Shown: positions 1 through 7,964 of the stretch, one piece after another
Numbering within the stretch: position 1 is the first letter of the stretch
Layout: every line of letters begins with the position of its first letter
Assembly (NCBI GenBank): GCA_964632995.1
Contig: CAZWDL010000131.1
Location: forward strand, 1-19,513
Length of the DNA: 19,513 nucleotides
Reading direction: 5' to 3'
DNA from: CAZWDL01 sp964632995
GTDB lineage: Bacteria; Bacteroidota; Bacteroidia; Chitinophagales; Saprospiraceae
Made by a program: the position numbers and the translations under genes
The notes under the pieces: model-generated
Database searches by the model: none
What the model was told of the DNA's origin: nothing
What the model saw: only the letters and a program-made list of their open reading frames with translations

Positions 1-26
1 GTGGAAGAGTAGGTCGTTGCCAACTT
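1..26 (+). rRNA. rrf: 5S ribosomal RNA, 3' end only
   Basis: The first bases match the conserved 3' end of bacterial 5S rRNA (GTGGAAGAGTAGGTCGTTGC followed by CAAC), the strand that pairs with the 5' end of the molecule. The rest of the gene lies before the window. A strong hairpin with a T-rich tail follows within 12 bases, as expected at the end of an rRNA operon. The exact last base is uncertain by a few nucleotides. Confidence 0.85.
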
Positions 27-37
27 AAATTAACGAT

Positions 38-76
38 AAAGCCCTGTAGCGTCACTGCTGCAGGGCTTTTGTCGTT
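38..76 (+). terminator. Intrinsic terminator of the rRNA operon
   Basis: A 9-bp perfect stem (AAAGCCCTG at 38-46, CAGGGCTTT at 61-69) continues inward, after a T/G mismatch, as AGC/GCT. It is followed by TTTTGTCGTTTT. It lies directly after the 5S rRNA end. Confidence 0.8.
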
Positions 77-403
77 TTAGAAGAAGCGGATGAGCAATTT
101 CTCCGCTGTTCCTGGATTCGCCCCGACACTATTCCAGCAAGCGGTTAAAGCTCAGCAACCCATTCGATTATGACCATCGCGGTTATCCTGCGTATCCCGA
201 TAATCCCGGTCTGAATTTCTTCGCTTTTTCCAGCTACTATATGTATCTTTTCAAAAATTATACGTCTCAACCAAAAAGGAGCAGAATCATTAACTTGTTT
301 CTTGAACACCCCGGTATTGGAAAAAGACGTGTAGAGGGGCCTAGACCATTATATTCAAATAAACACCGGTAAACCCTTGAGCACGGCAACCTGTCATAAA
401 GAG
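77..403. other. Intergenic stretch between rRNA operon and sigma factor gene
   Basis: I see no convincing gene here. The plus strand has a stop-free stretch from 94 to 372 that reads as a protein rich in Tyr, Pro and Phe, but it lacks an early start codon (first ATG at 241) and I recognise no family. It could be a gene remnant or chance. No clear TAnnTTTG promoter is visible ahead of the sigma factor gene. The minus strand shows only a shadow of the sigma factor gene. Confidence 0.5.
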
Positions 404-961
404 ATGAAAGATCTCGAGGTTATCCATACTTACCTCGAGACTCAAGCGAGCCAATGTTTTAGCCTCCTTTATAAACGCTATGCAGGAAAGGTTTATGCAA
501 AATGCCTGTCCCTGCTGAAAGATGAGGCGCTCGCTCAGGATGCTACACAGGAAATATTTACTAAAATATTCACCAACCTCTCCAAATTTCGGGAACGCTC
601 GAAATTTTCTACCTGGGTATATTCCATCACCTACAATTACTGTATTGACTTCATCCGGCGCCGGAAAAAGGTGCAAAATCTCTTTAGCGATGAGATGGAA
701 AATGCACCCGATATCCCTGACGACGAAATTCCGGACAAACTGCTGCTGGAAATCGAAATAAAAAGACTGAAAAAGGTACTCGATAATATTCCCCCGGGCG
801 ATAAGGCCGTCCTGCTGATGAAATATCAGGATGAAATGACTATAAAAGAAATTGCTGAAATCCTGGATAAAACCGAAAGTGCCATCAAAATGAAAATAAA
901 ACGAGCAAAAGTCAAGGCACAGGACGTGCACCGCGATTTGTACAACGAGAACTTAGAATAG
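404..961 (+). CDS. RNA polymerase ECF-type sigma-70 factor
   Basis: This is a 185-residue extracytoplasmic-function sigma factor that would direct RNA polymerase to a small alternative regulon. Sigma region 2 spans about residues 20-90, with the core-binding/-10 recognition pattern DATQEIFTKIF, then KFSTWVYSITYN and a basic RRRKK end. An acidic linker (about 95-115) leads to sigma region 4 (about 125-173), with a helix-turn-helix MTIKEIAEILDKTESAIKMK that reads the -35 element. There is no region 1.1 or 3, and no extra C-terminal domain. I chose ATG at 404; a TTG at 377 would add nine residues outside the conserved domain. The next gene starts two bases after the stop, so the two are almost certainly co-transcribed. 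The target regulon cannot be seen from the sequence. Confidence 0.93.
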   Translation: MKDLEVIHTYLETQASQCFSLLYKRYAGKVYAKCLSLLKDEALAQDATQEIFTKIFTNLSKFRERSKFSTWVYSITYNYCIDFIRRRKKVQNLFSDEMENAPDIPDDEIPDKLLLEIEIKRLKKVLDNIPPGDKAVLLMKYQDEMTIKEIAEILDKTESAIKMKIKRAKVKAQDVHRDLYNENLE

Positions 962-963
962 GG

Positions 964-1245
964 ATGGAGGCTAATAATTTCCAAAAACTGATGAATGAAG
1001 AAGAGGAACGCTACCTGCAACAGGAAAATGAACCTGTTCGTGCGAAGGTGTGGGGCACTCTCGACCTTTTCCGGCTGGTAGGAGATATGACAGATCTTTT
1101 TCTTCCGCGCGCAATGGACGTATTCATTATGGTAGCCGGTGGTCGTGGTGATGACAATGACAAAGAAAAGGAATACATGGCTTCCCCCGGCAGCCTTGCG
1201 GGGAACCACGGAGGAACCCCGAAAAGAAAGCTCCCGGAACCCTGA
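964..1245 (+). CDS. Small hypothetical protein coupled to the ECF sigma factor
   Basis: A 93-residue protein starts at ATG two bases after the sigma factor stop, implying translational coupling. The N-terminal half is charged (LMNEEEERYLQQENEPVRAK). It is followed by a more hydrophobic stretch (about residues 31-60, VWGTLDLFRLVGDMTDLFLP and on to FIMVAGG) and a polar, Gly/Pro-rich tail that is probably disordered. The position is where an anti-sigma factor or membrane tether usually sits, and the short hydrophobic segment could act as an amphipathic or membrane helix. No zinc-binding HxxxCxxC motif of classical anti-sigma factors is present. I do not recognise a named family; a role in controlling the sigma factor is inference from position. 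Confidence 0.75.
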   Translation: MEANNFQKLMNEEEERYLQQENEPVRAKVWGTLDLFRLVGDMTDLFLPRAMDVFIMVAGGRGDDNDKEKEYMASPGSLAGNHGGTPKRKLPEP

Positions 1246-1346
1246 AAAATGAGGCGTAGTAATCCGGGTAGTTCATCTGTTAACTGAGCAAGGACCCCTT
1301 GATACACCCTGCAGAAGACCTAATACCTTAAGAAATAAACATTGAG

Positions 1347-2168
1347 ATGATTTACCTGCAGATCAATACCCTCAGATTATTGGAGGGGTTGCTGGAAAAC
1401 TTTCTGACTGCGATTCCCAATATCGTGCTGGCGCTCCTGATTATCATTGCCGGTTGGGCGCTATCCAAATTGCTGTCCAAATTGCTGGAGCGCCTGCTGA
1501 GGAAGCTGGGGATCGATAAGTTGGCTGAAAAGCTCAACGAAATCGATATGGTTTCTAAAGCCGATATCAAGCTTAAACCAAGTAAGCTGCTGGCCAAGAT
1601 CCTGTACTATTTCCTCTTATTCATTTTTATTTCAGCAGCAATCGATGTCCTTGGCATGAAGCCGGTATCGGAACTGATGAACGCCTTCCTGAACTACATC
1701 CCCTACCTGGTGTCAGCCTTCATTGTTTTTCTCTTGGGACTTTTCCTCGCCGACTTCATTCGCAATATCGTCCTGACCACCAGCCAGTCCCTGGGCATTC
1801 CCGCTGCCAGTTTTATCGCCAGCTTTGTATTTTACTTCTTGTTCCTCAACGTGGTCATGATTACGCTGGACCAGGCCCAGATCAATACCAACTTCATCCA
1901 GGATAACCTCTCTATCATTCTGGGAGGCATCGTGCTGGCTTTCGCTATCGGATACGGCTTCGCCTCCCGCCCTATAGTCGCCAATCTTTTGTCGGCCTAT
2001 TACCATCGCAATAAAGTAGCGATTGGTGATGTGATCAGCATAGATGGGGTAAAGGGAACCGTCGTCGATAAAGACAATTCCACGATCACCCTTAGCGCAG
2101 ACGGACGTAAACTGATCATTCCGCTGAGCAAACTCGCGTCGAACACTTACGAAGTATTCGACGAGTAG
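1347..2168 (+). CDS. MscS-family mechanosensitive ion channel, short form
   Basis: This is a 273-residue inner-membrane protein with about five hydrophobic helices, near residues 23-47, 80-103, 116-140, 152-175 and 188-212. The last helix carries the MscS pore-lining pattern (AFAIGYGFASRPIVANLLSA). It runs into the small beta domain (VAIGDVISIDGVKGTVVDKD, then TITLSADGRKLIIPLSKL). Members of the family open under membrane tension to release solutes during osmotic downshock. The protein stops straight after the beta domain, so the C-terminal alpha/beta cage of E. coli MscS is missing; the extra N-terminal helices resemble the conserved TM-helix channels. A 101-base gap separates it from the sigma operon, so it may be transcribed separately. 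Confidence 0.85.
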   Translation: MIYLQINTLRLLEGLLENFLTAIPNIVLALLIIIAGWALSKLLSKLLERLLRKLGIDKLAEKLNEIDMVSKADIKLKPSKLLAKILYYFLLFIFISAAIDVLGMKPVSELMNAFLNYIPYLVSAFIVFLLGLFLADFIRNIVLTTSQSLGIPAASFIASFVFYFLFLNVVMITLDQAQINTNFIQDNLSIILGGIVLAFAIGYGFASRPIVANLLSAYYHRNKVAIGDVISIDGVKGTVVDKDNSTITLSADGRKLIIPLSKLASNTYEVFDE

Positions 2169-2210
2169 AAACGTATTCTTTAACCCGTTCGATTTCAACT
2201 TTAGAATAAT

Positions 2211-2245
2211 TATTTCTGTCAGCGCTTTTGTCTGACAGGCGCTGA
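2211..2245 (+). promoter_or_regulatory. Inverted repeats and possible promoter ahead of the DUF3078 gene
   Basis: Two overlapping hairpins are possible: TCAGCGC (2219-2225) with GCGCTGA (2239-2245), or TGTCA (2217-2221) with TGACA (2233-2237). They compete for the same bases. TATTTCTG at 2211-2218 is one base off the Bacteroidota TAnnTTTG element, with TTCG about 20 bases upstream. The hairpin may end the channel transcript or sit in the leader of the next gene; no T-tract follows. Confidence 0.3.
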
Positions 2246-2271
2246 TCCATTTAACCAAAACCATTATCAAG

Positions 2272-3309
2272 ATGAGTAAATTCTTTTATCCCTCACTACT
2301 GCTTTGCTTAATGCTCTTTGCCTCTGTTCCGGCTATGGCCCAGGAAAATGGTGAAGAAGATGAACTCAAAGAAGGTTGGAATACAGCCTTTAGTGTAGGG
2401 CTGGATGTCGCCCAGCTCTTTCAGCTTAACCCTAAACAGGGAGCGGGACAGAACCGCTTCGGCTTTGGCGGGGCCGTCTTTTTGGATGGCATCTACAAAA
2501 AAGACAGATTACTCTGGGAAAGTGCCCTTTCCTGGCAATTCGGCGTACAAAAGCTCGGCGCCGGCGTGCTGGTACTGCCCTTTGTCGAAGAGAATGAGAA
2601 GGTGCCCTTTCAAAAAACAATTGATGAATTACGGCTGGGATCCAAACTGGGATATGCTCTGCAAGAAGATTCGAAGTGGTACCTCTCCGCCGCCTTTACA
2701 CTCTTCACTGGCGTTGCCCCTTCCTATCCCGGACCGCCGACCTATCCGGGCAACTTCCTGAGAAACTTCGTGGATACGATCACCAATACCAAATTCTTCT
2801 CCCCCGCCAATATGACGCTTTCCCTGGGGATAGAGTACAAACCCAATGAAAACTTTTCGGTCTATTACTCTCCCCTCGGCGCCAAGTGGATTGTGGTTGC
2901 CAATGATCAAATCGCTGCTCTCGGCATTCATGGTAACCCCGTACGCGGTATGCGCGACCCGGATACCGGGCTCTATACCGATTTCGACAATACGTTCTCT
3001 CAGTTCGGTTCACTGCTCCGGGCGTCCTACCGCAATAAATTGCTGAATGAACGTCTGAATTTCCGGTCGTCTATATTACTCTATTCCAATTATCTGAAAA
3101 ACCCACAAAATATCGACGTCGACTGGAACAATGAACTCAGGCTGACATTGATTGAGAATCTGAAAATTTCATTACTCGTCAATGTGTTCTACGACGATGA
3201 TGTGCTCGTTCAGATTACAGACCTGGATGCGCCCAATGGCGTCAACGGAGTGGGGAAGCGGGTGAGTATCACCCAGCAGCTCCTGATCGCCTACGGATTC
3301 GAATTCTAA
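2272..3309 (+). CDS. DUF3078-type outer-membrane protein
   Basis: A 345-residue exported protein with a clear Sec signal peptide (basic start, hydrophobic core, cleavage near ASVPAMA|QE, about residue 23). The mature part has alternating strands with many aromatic residues and ends in an aromatic residue (AYGFEF), as in outer-membrane beta-barrels. Features typical of the Bacteroidota DUF3078 family are visible: Trp-rich opening (EGWNTAFSVGLDVAQ), a K-x-x-D-E-L segment before SKLGYAL, and a FFSPANMTLSLGIEY stretch followed by the SPLGAKWIVV motif. The function of the family is unknown. It stands alone between the channel gene and polA, with 165 bases to the latter. Confidence 0.8.
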   Translation: MSKFFYPSLLLCLMLFASVPAMAQENGEEDELKEGWNTAFSVGLDVAQLFQLNPKQGAGQNRFGFGGAVFLDGIYKKDRLLWESALSWQFGVQKLGAGVLVLPFVEENEKVPFQKTIDELRLGSKLGYALQEDSKWYLSAAFTLFTGVAPSYPGPPTYPGNFLRNFVDTITNTKFFSPANMTLSLGIEYKPNENFSVYYSPLGAKWIVVANDQIAALGIHGNPVRGMRDPDTGLYTDFDNTFSQFGSLLRASYRNKLLNERLNFRSSILLYSNYLKNPQNIDVDWNNELRLTLIENLKISLLVNVFYDDDVLVQITDLDAPNGVNGVGKRVSITQQLLIAYGFEF

Positions 3310-3367
3310 CTCATGGCTTCTGACCGGAAAAGGACCGGAATAACCTGACAGGATTTTTACTTTATTG

Positions 3368-3375
3368 TATCTTCG
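3368..3375 (+). promoter_or_regulatory. Candidate polA promoter (-7 element)
   Basis: TATCTTCG is one base from the Bacteroidota consensus TAnnTTTG and lies 99 bases ahead of the polA ATG. No convincing -33 TTTG is seen at the usual spacing, so this is tentative. Confidence 0.3.
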
Positions 3376-3381
3376 GGAAAC

Positions 3382-3446
3382 AGCCTGCCTCCTTAGAGAA
3401 CGGCAGTCAACTTCTCTGTGGCAAATGAGGTTTAGGTAGACAGGCT
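3382..3446 (+). other. Nested inverted repeat in the polA leader
   Basis: Three stems nest inside one another: AGCCTGCCT (3382-3390) with AGACAGGCT (3438-3446, one mismatch), then CCTC (3388-3391, partly sharing bases) with GAGG (3427-3430), then AGAGAA (3395-3400) with TTCTCT (3412-3417) around an 11-base loop. It would fold as a long imperfect hairpin ending 28 bases before the polA start codon. It has no terminator T-tract. Function unknown. Confidence 0.35.
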
Positions 3447-3474
3447 TGGACAAAATTTCTAAAGATAAACATAC

Positions 3475-6261
3475 ATGTCAGAAAAGAAGCTATTCCTGCT
3501 CGACGGCCACGCGCTGGTCTACCGGGCACACTTCGCCTTTATCAACCGGCCGCTGATTAATTCCAAAGGAGTGAATACCTCGGCCATTACCGGTTTTACC
3601 AGAACGCTTTGGGATCTGCTGCGAAATGAGCAACCCACCCATATTGCCGTGGTCTTTGACCCGGAAGGCCCCACCTTCCGCCACGAAGTTTATGAAGAGT
3701 ACAAAGCCAACCGGGAGGAACAACCCGAAGATATCGCTGTCGCCTTGCCTTACATTCATAAAATCGTCAAGGCTTTCCATATTCCCGTCCTGTCGGTACC
3801 CAGCTACGAAGCCGATGATGTAATCGGAACCCTGGCCAAACAGGCTGAAGCAGAAGGCTTTACCGTATATATGGTCACCCCCGACAAAGACTTTTCCCAA
3901 TTGGTATCAGAAAAAATTTTCCTGTACAAACCCTCCCGGCAAGGCAACGGTGTAGAAATACTTGGAGTCGAAGAGATCTTGAAAAAATGGGATATCCAGC
4001 ATGTAGAACAGGTAGTGGATGTGCTGGGACTGCAGGGGGATTCCATCGATAACATTCCCGGAATACCCGGCATCGGTCCCAAAACAGCCTCCAAATTACT
4101 AGCCAAATACGATAGCGTTGAAGGCATCATAGAGCACGTCGATGAACTGAAGGGGAAACAAAAAGAACGCATCGAAGAATATGCCGAACAGGGACGCCTT
4201 TCCAAAGAGCTGGCCACCATCGATATCGAAGCACCGATCCAGTTTGATGCGGAAACCTTTATTATCGATCCGATGGACAAGGACGCACTGGCTGAACTTT
4301 TCCGCGAACTGGAATTTCGCAATTTAGCTCAATCCATTCTCGGCGAACCCGAGAAGAACAGCAGCCGTCAAGGCTCACTGTTCGGTGAAGAGGAGACTGA
4401 GAAAAAGGTCAGGGTTCAAGCGCCGCCGTCCCATTCGGTGGCCGATAAAAACATCAGTAACACCGAACACGAATACCACCTGATAGATAAGCCGGAACAG
4501 CGGGCTGAGTTACTCAAAAAACTGGAGGCGGCCAAACAATTTTGCTTCGATACCGAAACTACCGGCCTGGATCCCAACGAAGCGGAACTCGTAGGCATCT
4601 CCTTCGCCCTCCAACCCAGCGAAGCCTACTATGTTCCCGTACCCGAGGACCAGGAAATGGCCCGCGCGCTTATGGAAGAATTCAAGCCTGTTTTTGAAAA
4701 TGAAGCTATCGGCAAAATCGCTCAGAATCTCAAATACGATGCCATCATCCTCAAGTGGTACGGGGTAGAATTGCGCGGTGAATTCTCCGATACCATGATT
4801 CTCCATTACCTCCTGGAGCCGGAACTGCGTCATAATATGGATTATATGGCGGAGACCTACCTGCAGTACAAACCGGTTTCGATAGAAACGCTTATCGGTA
4901 AAAGGGGTAAGAACCAGCTCAGTATGCGGGAGGTTCCCCTTGAGAAAGTAGTGGAGTATGCCGCTGAAGATGCCGATATTACCCTACAGCTCAATGAATA
5001 CCTGGCTGAGCGCCTGAAAGAGGAAGGTCTGCAGGAACTTTATCAGGACATGGAGGCCCCGCTCATTACCGCACTAGTCGATATGGAGTACGAAGGCATC
5101 AACCTGGATGTGGACTTTCTGAATCAATTGTCAACCGAGCTGGCAGAACAGGTTCAGCAGATCGAAAAGAAAATTTACGATACCGCCGGTACGCGGTTCA
5201 ATATCGGTTCACCCAAACAAGTGGGAGAGGTGCTTTTCGAAAAAATGGAAATTCCCTACCGTTGGCGCAAAACCAAGTCGGGGCAATATTCCACCAGTGA
5301 GGAAAAACTGGCGGAACTGGCCAAGGAAAACCCCATTGTCGACGATATCCTTACTTTCAGAGGACTGAGTAAGTTGAAATCTACCTATGTTGATGCACTG
5401 CCTAAACTGATCAACCCGCGAACCGGCCGCATCCACAGCTCTTTCAACCAAACGATTACCGCTACCGGACGGCTGAGCTCCAACAACCCCAACCTGCAGA
5501 ATATACCGGTACGTACGCCGGAAGGAGCTCGTGTCCGCAAGGCTTTCATCCCTCGCGACGAGGAGCACGTATTGCTGGCAGCCGATTACTCACAGATCGA
5601 ACTACGGCTCATCGCTGAAATCAGTGGTGACGAGGCCATGCTTGACGCTTTTCAAAAAGGACAGGATATCCACCGGGCTACCGCCGCCCGCGTGTTCGAT
5701 ACGCCTTACGAGGAGGTAAGCCGCGAACAACGCTACCGCGCTAAAACAGTCAACTTCGCTATCGTTTACGGCGCCGGCGCAACCAACCTGTCTCAACAGC
5801 TGGATATCAAGCGCAGTGAAGCCGCTGAGTTGATCACTCAGTATTTCAACAAGTACAGCGGCATCAAAAATTACATGGAGGAAACGGTGAAAAATGCCCG
5901 CGAAAAAGGCTACGTCACTACCATGAAAGGCCGTCGACGCTACCTGCGCGATATCGATGCTCGCAGCTCTATGCAACGCAGCATGGCCGAACGTATGGCC
6001 ATCAATACGCCTATACAGGGCACCGCTGCCGATATGATCAAAATCGCGATGGTCAATATCCACGAACTTTTTAAAAAAGAAAAATTCCGCTCCCGCATGG
6101 TCCTGCAGGTGCACGATGAACTCGTCTTCGATGCCCACCGCGATGAAATCGAAACGATCAAACCGCTCATTGAGGAAAAAATGAAAAATGCCATCACCGG
6201 CCTCAAAGTGCCTATCCTGGTGGAAATGGGTGAAGGGGGAAACTGGCTGGAAGCGCATTAG
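3475..6261 (+). CDS. polA: DNA polymerase I
   Basis: This 928-residue enzyme fills gaps during DNA repair and removes RNA primers from Okazaki fragments. Residues 1 to about 290 form the 5'-3' exonuclease, with metal-binding acidic motifs (SYEADDVIG, VTPDKDFSQLV) and the helix-hairpin-helix NIPGIPGIGPKTA. The 3'-5' proofreading domain (about 335-530) looks active: Exo I FDTETTGLD with D359 and E361, Exo II NLKYDA, Exo III YAAEDADITL. The polymerase domain has motif A LLAADYSQIELR (D704), motif B RAKTVNFAIVYGAGA and motif C LQVHDELVFD (D881). All three activities are therefore expected. Length matches the E. coli enzyme (928). The start is the ATG that gives the usual N-terminus, KKLFLLDGHALVYRAHFAF. 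The gene is not in an obvious operon. Confidence 0.98.
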   Translation: MSEKKLFLLDGHALVYRAHFAFINRPLINSKGVNTSAITGFTRTLWDLLRNEQPTHIAVVFDPEGPTFRHEVYEEYKANREEQPEDIAVALPYIHKIVKAFHIPVLSVPSYEADDVIGTLAKQAEAEGFTVYMVTPDKDFSQLVSEKIFLYKPSRQGNGVEILGVEEILKKWDIQHVEQVVDVLGLQGDSIDNIPGIPGIGPKTASKLLAKYDSVEGIIEHVDELKGKQKERIEEYAEQGRLSKELATIDIEAPIQFDAETFIIDPMDKDALAELFRELEFRNLAQSILGEPEKNSSRQGSLFGEEETEKKVRVQAPPSHSVADKNISNTEHEYHLIDKPEQRAELLKKLEAAKQFCFDTETTGLDPNEAELVGISFALQPSEAYYVPVPEDQEMARALMEEFKPVFENEAIGKIAQNLKYDAIILKWYGVELRGEFSDTMILHYLLEPELRHNMDYMAETYLQYKPVSIETLIGKRGKNQLSMREVPLEKVVEYAAEDADITLQLNEYLAERLKEEGLQELYQDMEAPLITALVDMEYEGINLDVDFLNQLSTELAEQVQQIEKKIYDTAGTRFNIGSPKQVGEVLFEKMEIPYRWRKTKSGQYSTSEEKLAELAKENPIVDDILTFRGLSKLKSTYVDALPKLINPRTGRIHSSFNQTITATGRLSSNNPNLQNIPVRTPEGARVRKAFIPRDEEHVLLAADYSQIELRLIAEISGDEAMLDAFQKGQDIHRATAARVFDTPYEEVSREQRYRAKTVNFAIVYGAGATNLSQQLDIKRSEAAELITQYFNKYSGIKNYMEETVKNAREKGYVTTMKGRRRYLRDIDARSSMQRSMAERMAINTPIQGTAADMIKIAMVNIHELFKKEKFRSRMVLQVHDELVFDAHRDEIETIKPLIEEKMKNAITGLKVPILVEMGEGGNWLEAH

Positions 6262-6268
6262 ATTGGGG

Positions 6269-6308
6269 GCCGGGCACGGGTTACCGGATTTTTGACCCAC
6301 CACCCGGC
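6269..6308 (+). terminator. Possible hairpin after polA
   Basis: GCCGGG (6269-6274) pairs with CCCGGC (6303-6308), and inside it GGGT (6278-6281) pairs with ACCC (6295-6298). The structure begins eight bases after the polA stop. There is no T-tract, so if it acts as a terminator it is not a classical one. Confidence 0.3.
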
Positions 6309-6405
6309 ATTCGGCTGCCTGGCAACCAGCGCCCGGTATCCGGAGCTATCGTCGAAAAACTACTACCACCCATAGATTTTTTGCTATCCGTTCGCGGTGA
6401 AACGG

Positions 6406-6416
6406 TTAATTTTTGG
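6406..6416 (+). promoter_or_regulatory. Candidate promoter of the ABC transporter genes
   Basis: TTAATTTTTGG resembles the -7 element TAnnTTTG with one extra base, and TTTTTTG at 6377-6383 could serve as the -33 element. It lies about 20 bases before the ATG at 6435. This supports the ATG rather than the TTG at 6381, which would fall inside the promoter. Confidence 0.35.
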
Positions 6417-6434
6417 AAAGCAAAACGGATACGT

Positions 6435-7907
6435 ATGGTCAAATGGTTTCTACTTCACGAATGGAAGGCAAAAATCCGCTCGCCTTTCTGGCAGAAAAGC
6501 TTGGGGATCAACATTGTGCTGGGCCTGCTCGCAGCCTACCTGGCGCTCAACATGCTGGCGCTAGGTTACTTTCTTGACGTAATCCTGCTGGAAGCTTTTC
6601 CGGAACGCCCGCCTCTGGAGATTTTCAATCAGTACCTCATTTACTACTTATTGATTGATTTGCTCATGCGGTTTTTCCTGCAGCAATATCCCATCTTAGA
6701 CCTTCAGCGCTACCTGTTGCTGCCGGTGAAAAAAGGGAAGCTGTTCCACTTCCTGCTGTTGAAATCCATACCTGGCTTCTTTAATATATTACCGCTATTT
6801 TTTATCGTGCCCTTTGCGGCAAAAGTGGTTTTTACCGGACAAAGCACCCTGACGGCTGTGACCTGGCTGCTTGCTGTATTTTCTCTGGTGTTGATCAACA
6901 ACTTCGTCGCTTTCTACCTGAAGAAAAAGTTCAGCCTTCAGCCCTTACTGTCGGCAGGGATTATTGCGGCCATTGCCGGACTGGCCTATCTCGACTTCAG
7001 GGGCTTAATACCGTTGTCGGCGTATTTCGGCACCGGAATGAAAACCGTGCTTCGCCGACCGGCACTGCTCATCGTTCCGCTGCTCGCACTGGGCAGTGTC
7101 TATGCCTTTTTGTACAGCGTTTTTCAGCACTATGCATACCTCGATGTTCAGGTCAGTGACCAGCGGCGGGTCACTCAAACAGGCCGGCACTTAGAAGTAT
7201 TCGACCGCCTGGGTAAAATCGGTCAGCTCATTCAATTGGATATTCATCTGATTCGTCGTAATAAACGCCCGCGAACGATGTTCCTGATGGCGATCGTCTT
7301 CCTGATCTATCCCTTTATATTTATGGATATGCTGGACCAGACCGGCTGGATGATTTTCGTCGGTATCATCGTCACCGGGATGACGATGGCTAACTACGGA
7401 CAGTTCCTGTTGTCCTGGGAGAGTAGCTTCTTCGATCTGCTTATGGGCCGCAATTTCTCTATGCGGGAATATTTTGAAGCCAAATTCTTCCTATTTGCCG
7501 GCATGGTTACCTCTTTTACGCTGGTTTCTATGCTCTACGGTTTCCTTAATGCGCGGTTGCCCTTAATATTCTTCGCGGTGGCCCTTTATAACATTGGGGT
7601 GAACTCCTTTATCACTATGTTTTTTTCCACTTATAACAGTAAACGCATCGATCCGGACCGTCAGGCCTTTTTTAATTACGAAGGCGTCGGTGCATCCCAG
7701 TTTTTGTATGTTATTCCGCTGTTTCTTGGACCGGTACTCATCTACCTTCCTTTCGGAGTCTTCGGTTACCTCTATCCGGGCCTGGCCGCCATTGCCCTTT
7801 GCGGCCTGGTAGGTATCCTTTTCAGAAACCAGCTGCTGGATGCGCTCGTCAGGCAATTTCAATCCCGCAAGTACATCATCAGTGGTGGGTTTAAACAAGC
7901 CGCCTGA
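6435..7907 (+). CDS. DUF5687-type ABC transporter permease
   Basis: A 490-residue integral membrane protein with many hydrophobic helices over its whole length and a short cytoplasmic N-terminus (MVKWFLLHEWKAKIRSPFWQ). That opening, the LLLPVKKGKLFHFLLLKS segment and the helix bundle are typical of the Bacteroidota DUF5687 family, which is found next to ABC ATPases. The ATPase gene follows after 57 bases on the same strand, so the two should form one exporter, two permease and two ATPase subunits presumably. The substrate is unknown. A charged region near the middle (about residues 240-280, including QRRVTQTGRHLEVFDRLGKI) is probably a cytoplasmic loop. A TTG 54 bases upstream is possible as a start but less likely. 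Confidence 0.85.
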   Translation: MVKWFLLHEWKAKIRSPFWQKSLGINIVLGLLAAYLALNMLALGYFLDVILLEAFPERPPLEIFNQYLIYYLLIDLLMRFFLQQYPILDLQRYLLLPVKKGKLFHFLLLKSIPGFFNILPLFFIVPFAAKVVFTGQSTLTAVTWLLAVFSLVLINNFVAFYLKKKFSLQPLLSAGIIAAIAGLAYLDFRGLIPLSAYFGTGMKTVLRRPALLIVPLLALGSVYAFLYSVFQHYAYLDVQVSDQRRVTQTGRHLEVFDRLGKIGQLIQLDIHLIRRNKRPRTMFLMAIVFLIYPFIFMDMLDQTGWMIFVGIIVTGMTMANYGQFLLSWESSFFDLLMGRNFSMREYFEAKFFLFAGMVTSFTLVSMLYGFLNARLPLIFFAVALYNIGVNSFITMFFSTYNSKRIDPDRQAFFNYEGVGASQFLYVIPLFLGPVLIYLPFGVFGYLYPGLAAIALCGLVGILFRNQLLDALVRQFQSRKYIISGGFKQAA

Positions 7908-7964
7908 TCCGGCGATTTTTTCCGAAAAACAAAATCCTGTCACTTCCTAAAATCATAACACACT

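Noticed and set aside
341..931. Long minus-strand open frame opposite the sigma factor gene
   Set aside because: It is antisense to a clear ECF sigma factor, its composition (many Phe, Gln, His) is that of a reverse-strand shadow, and no domain is visible.
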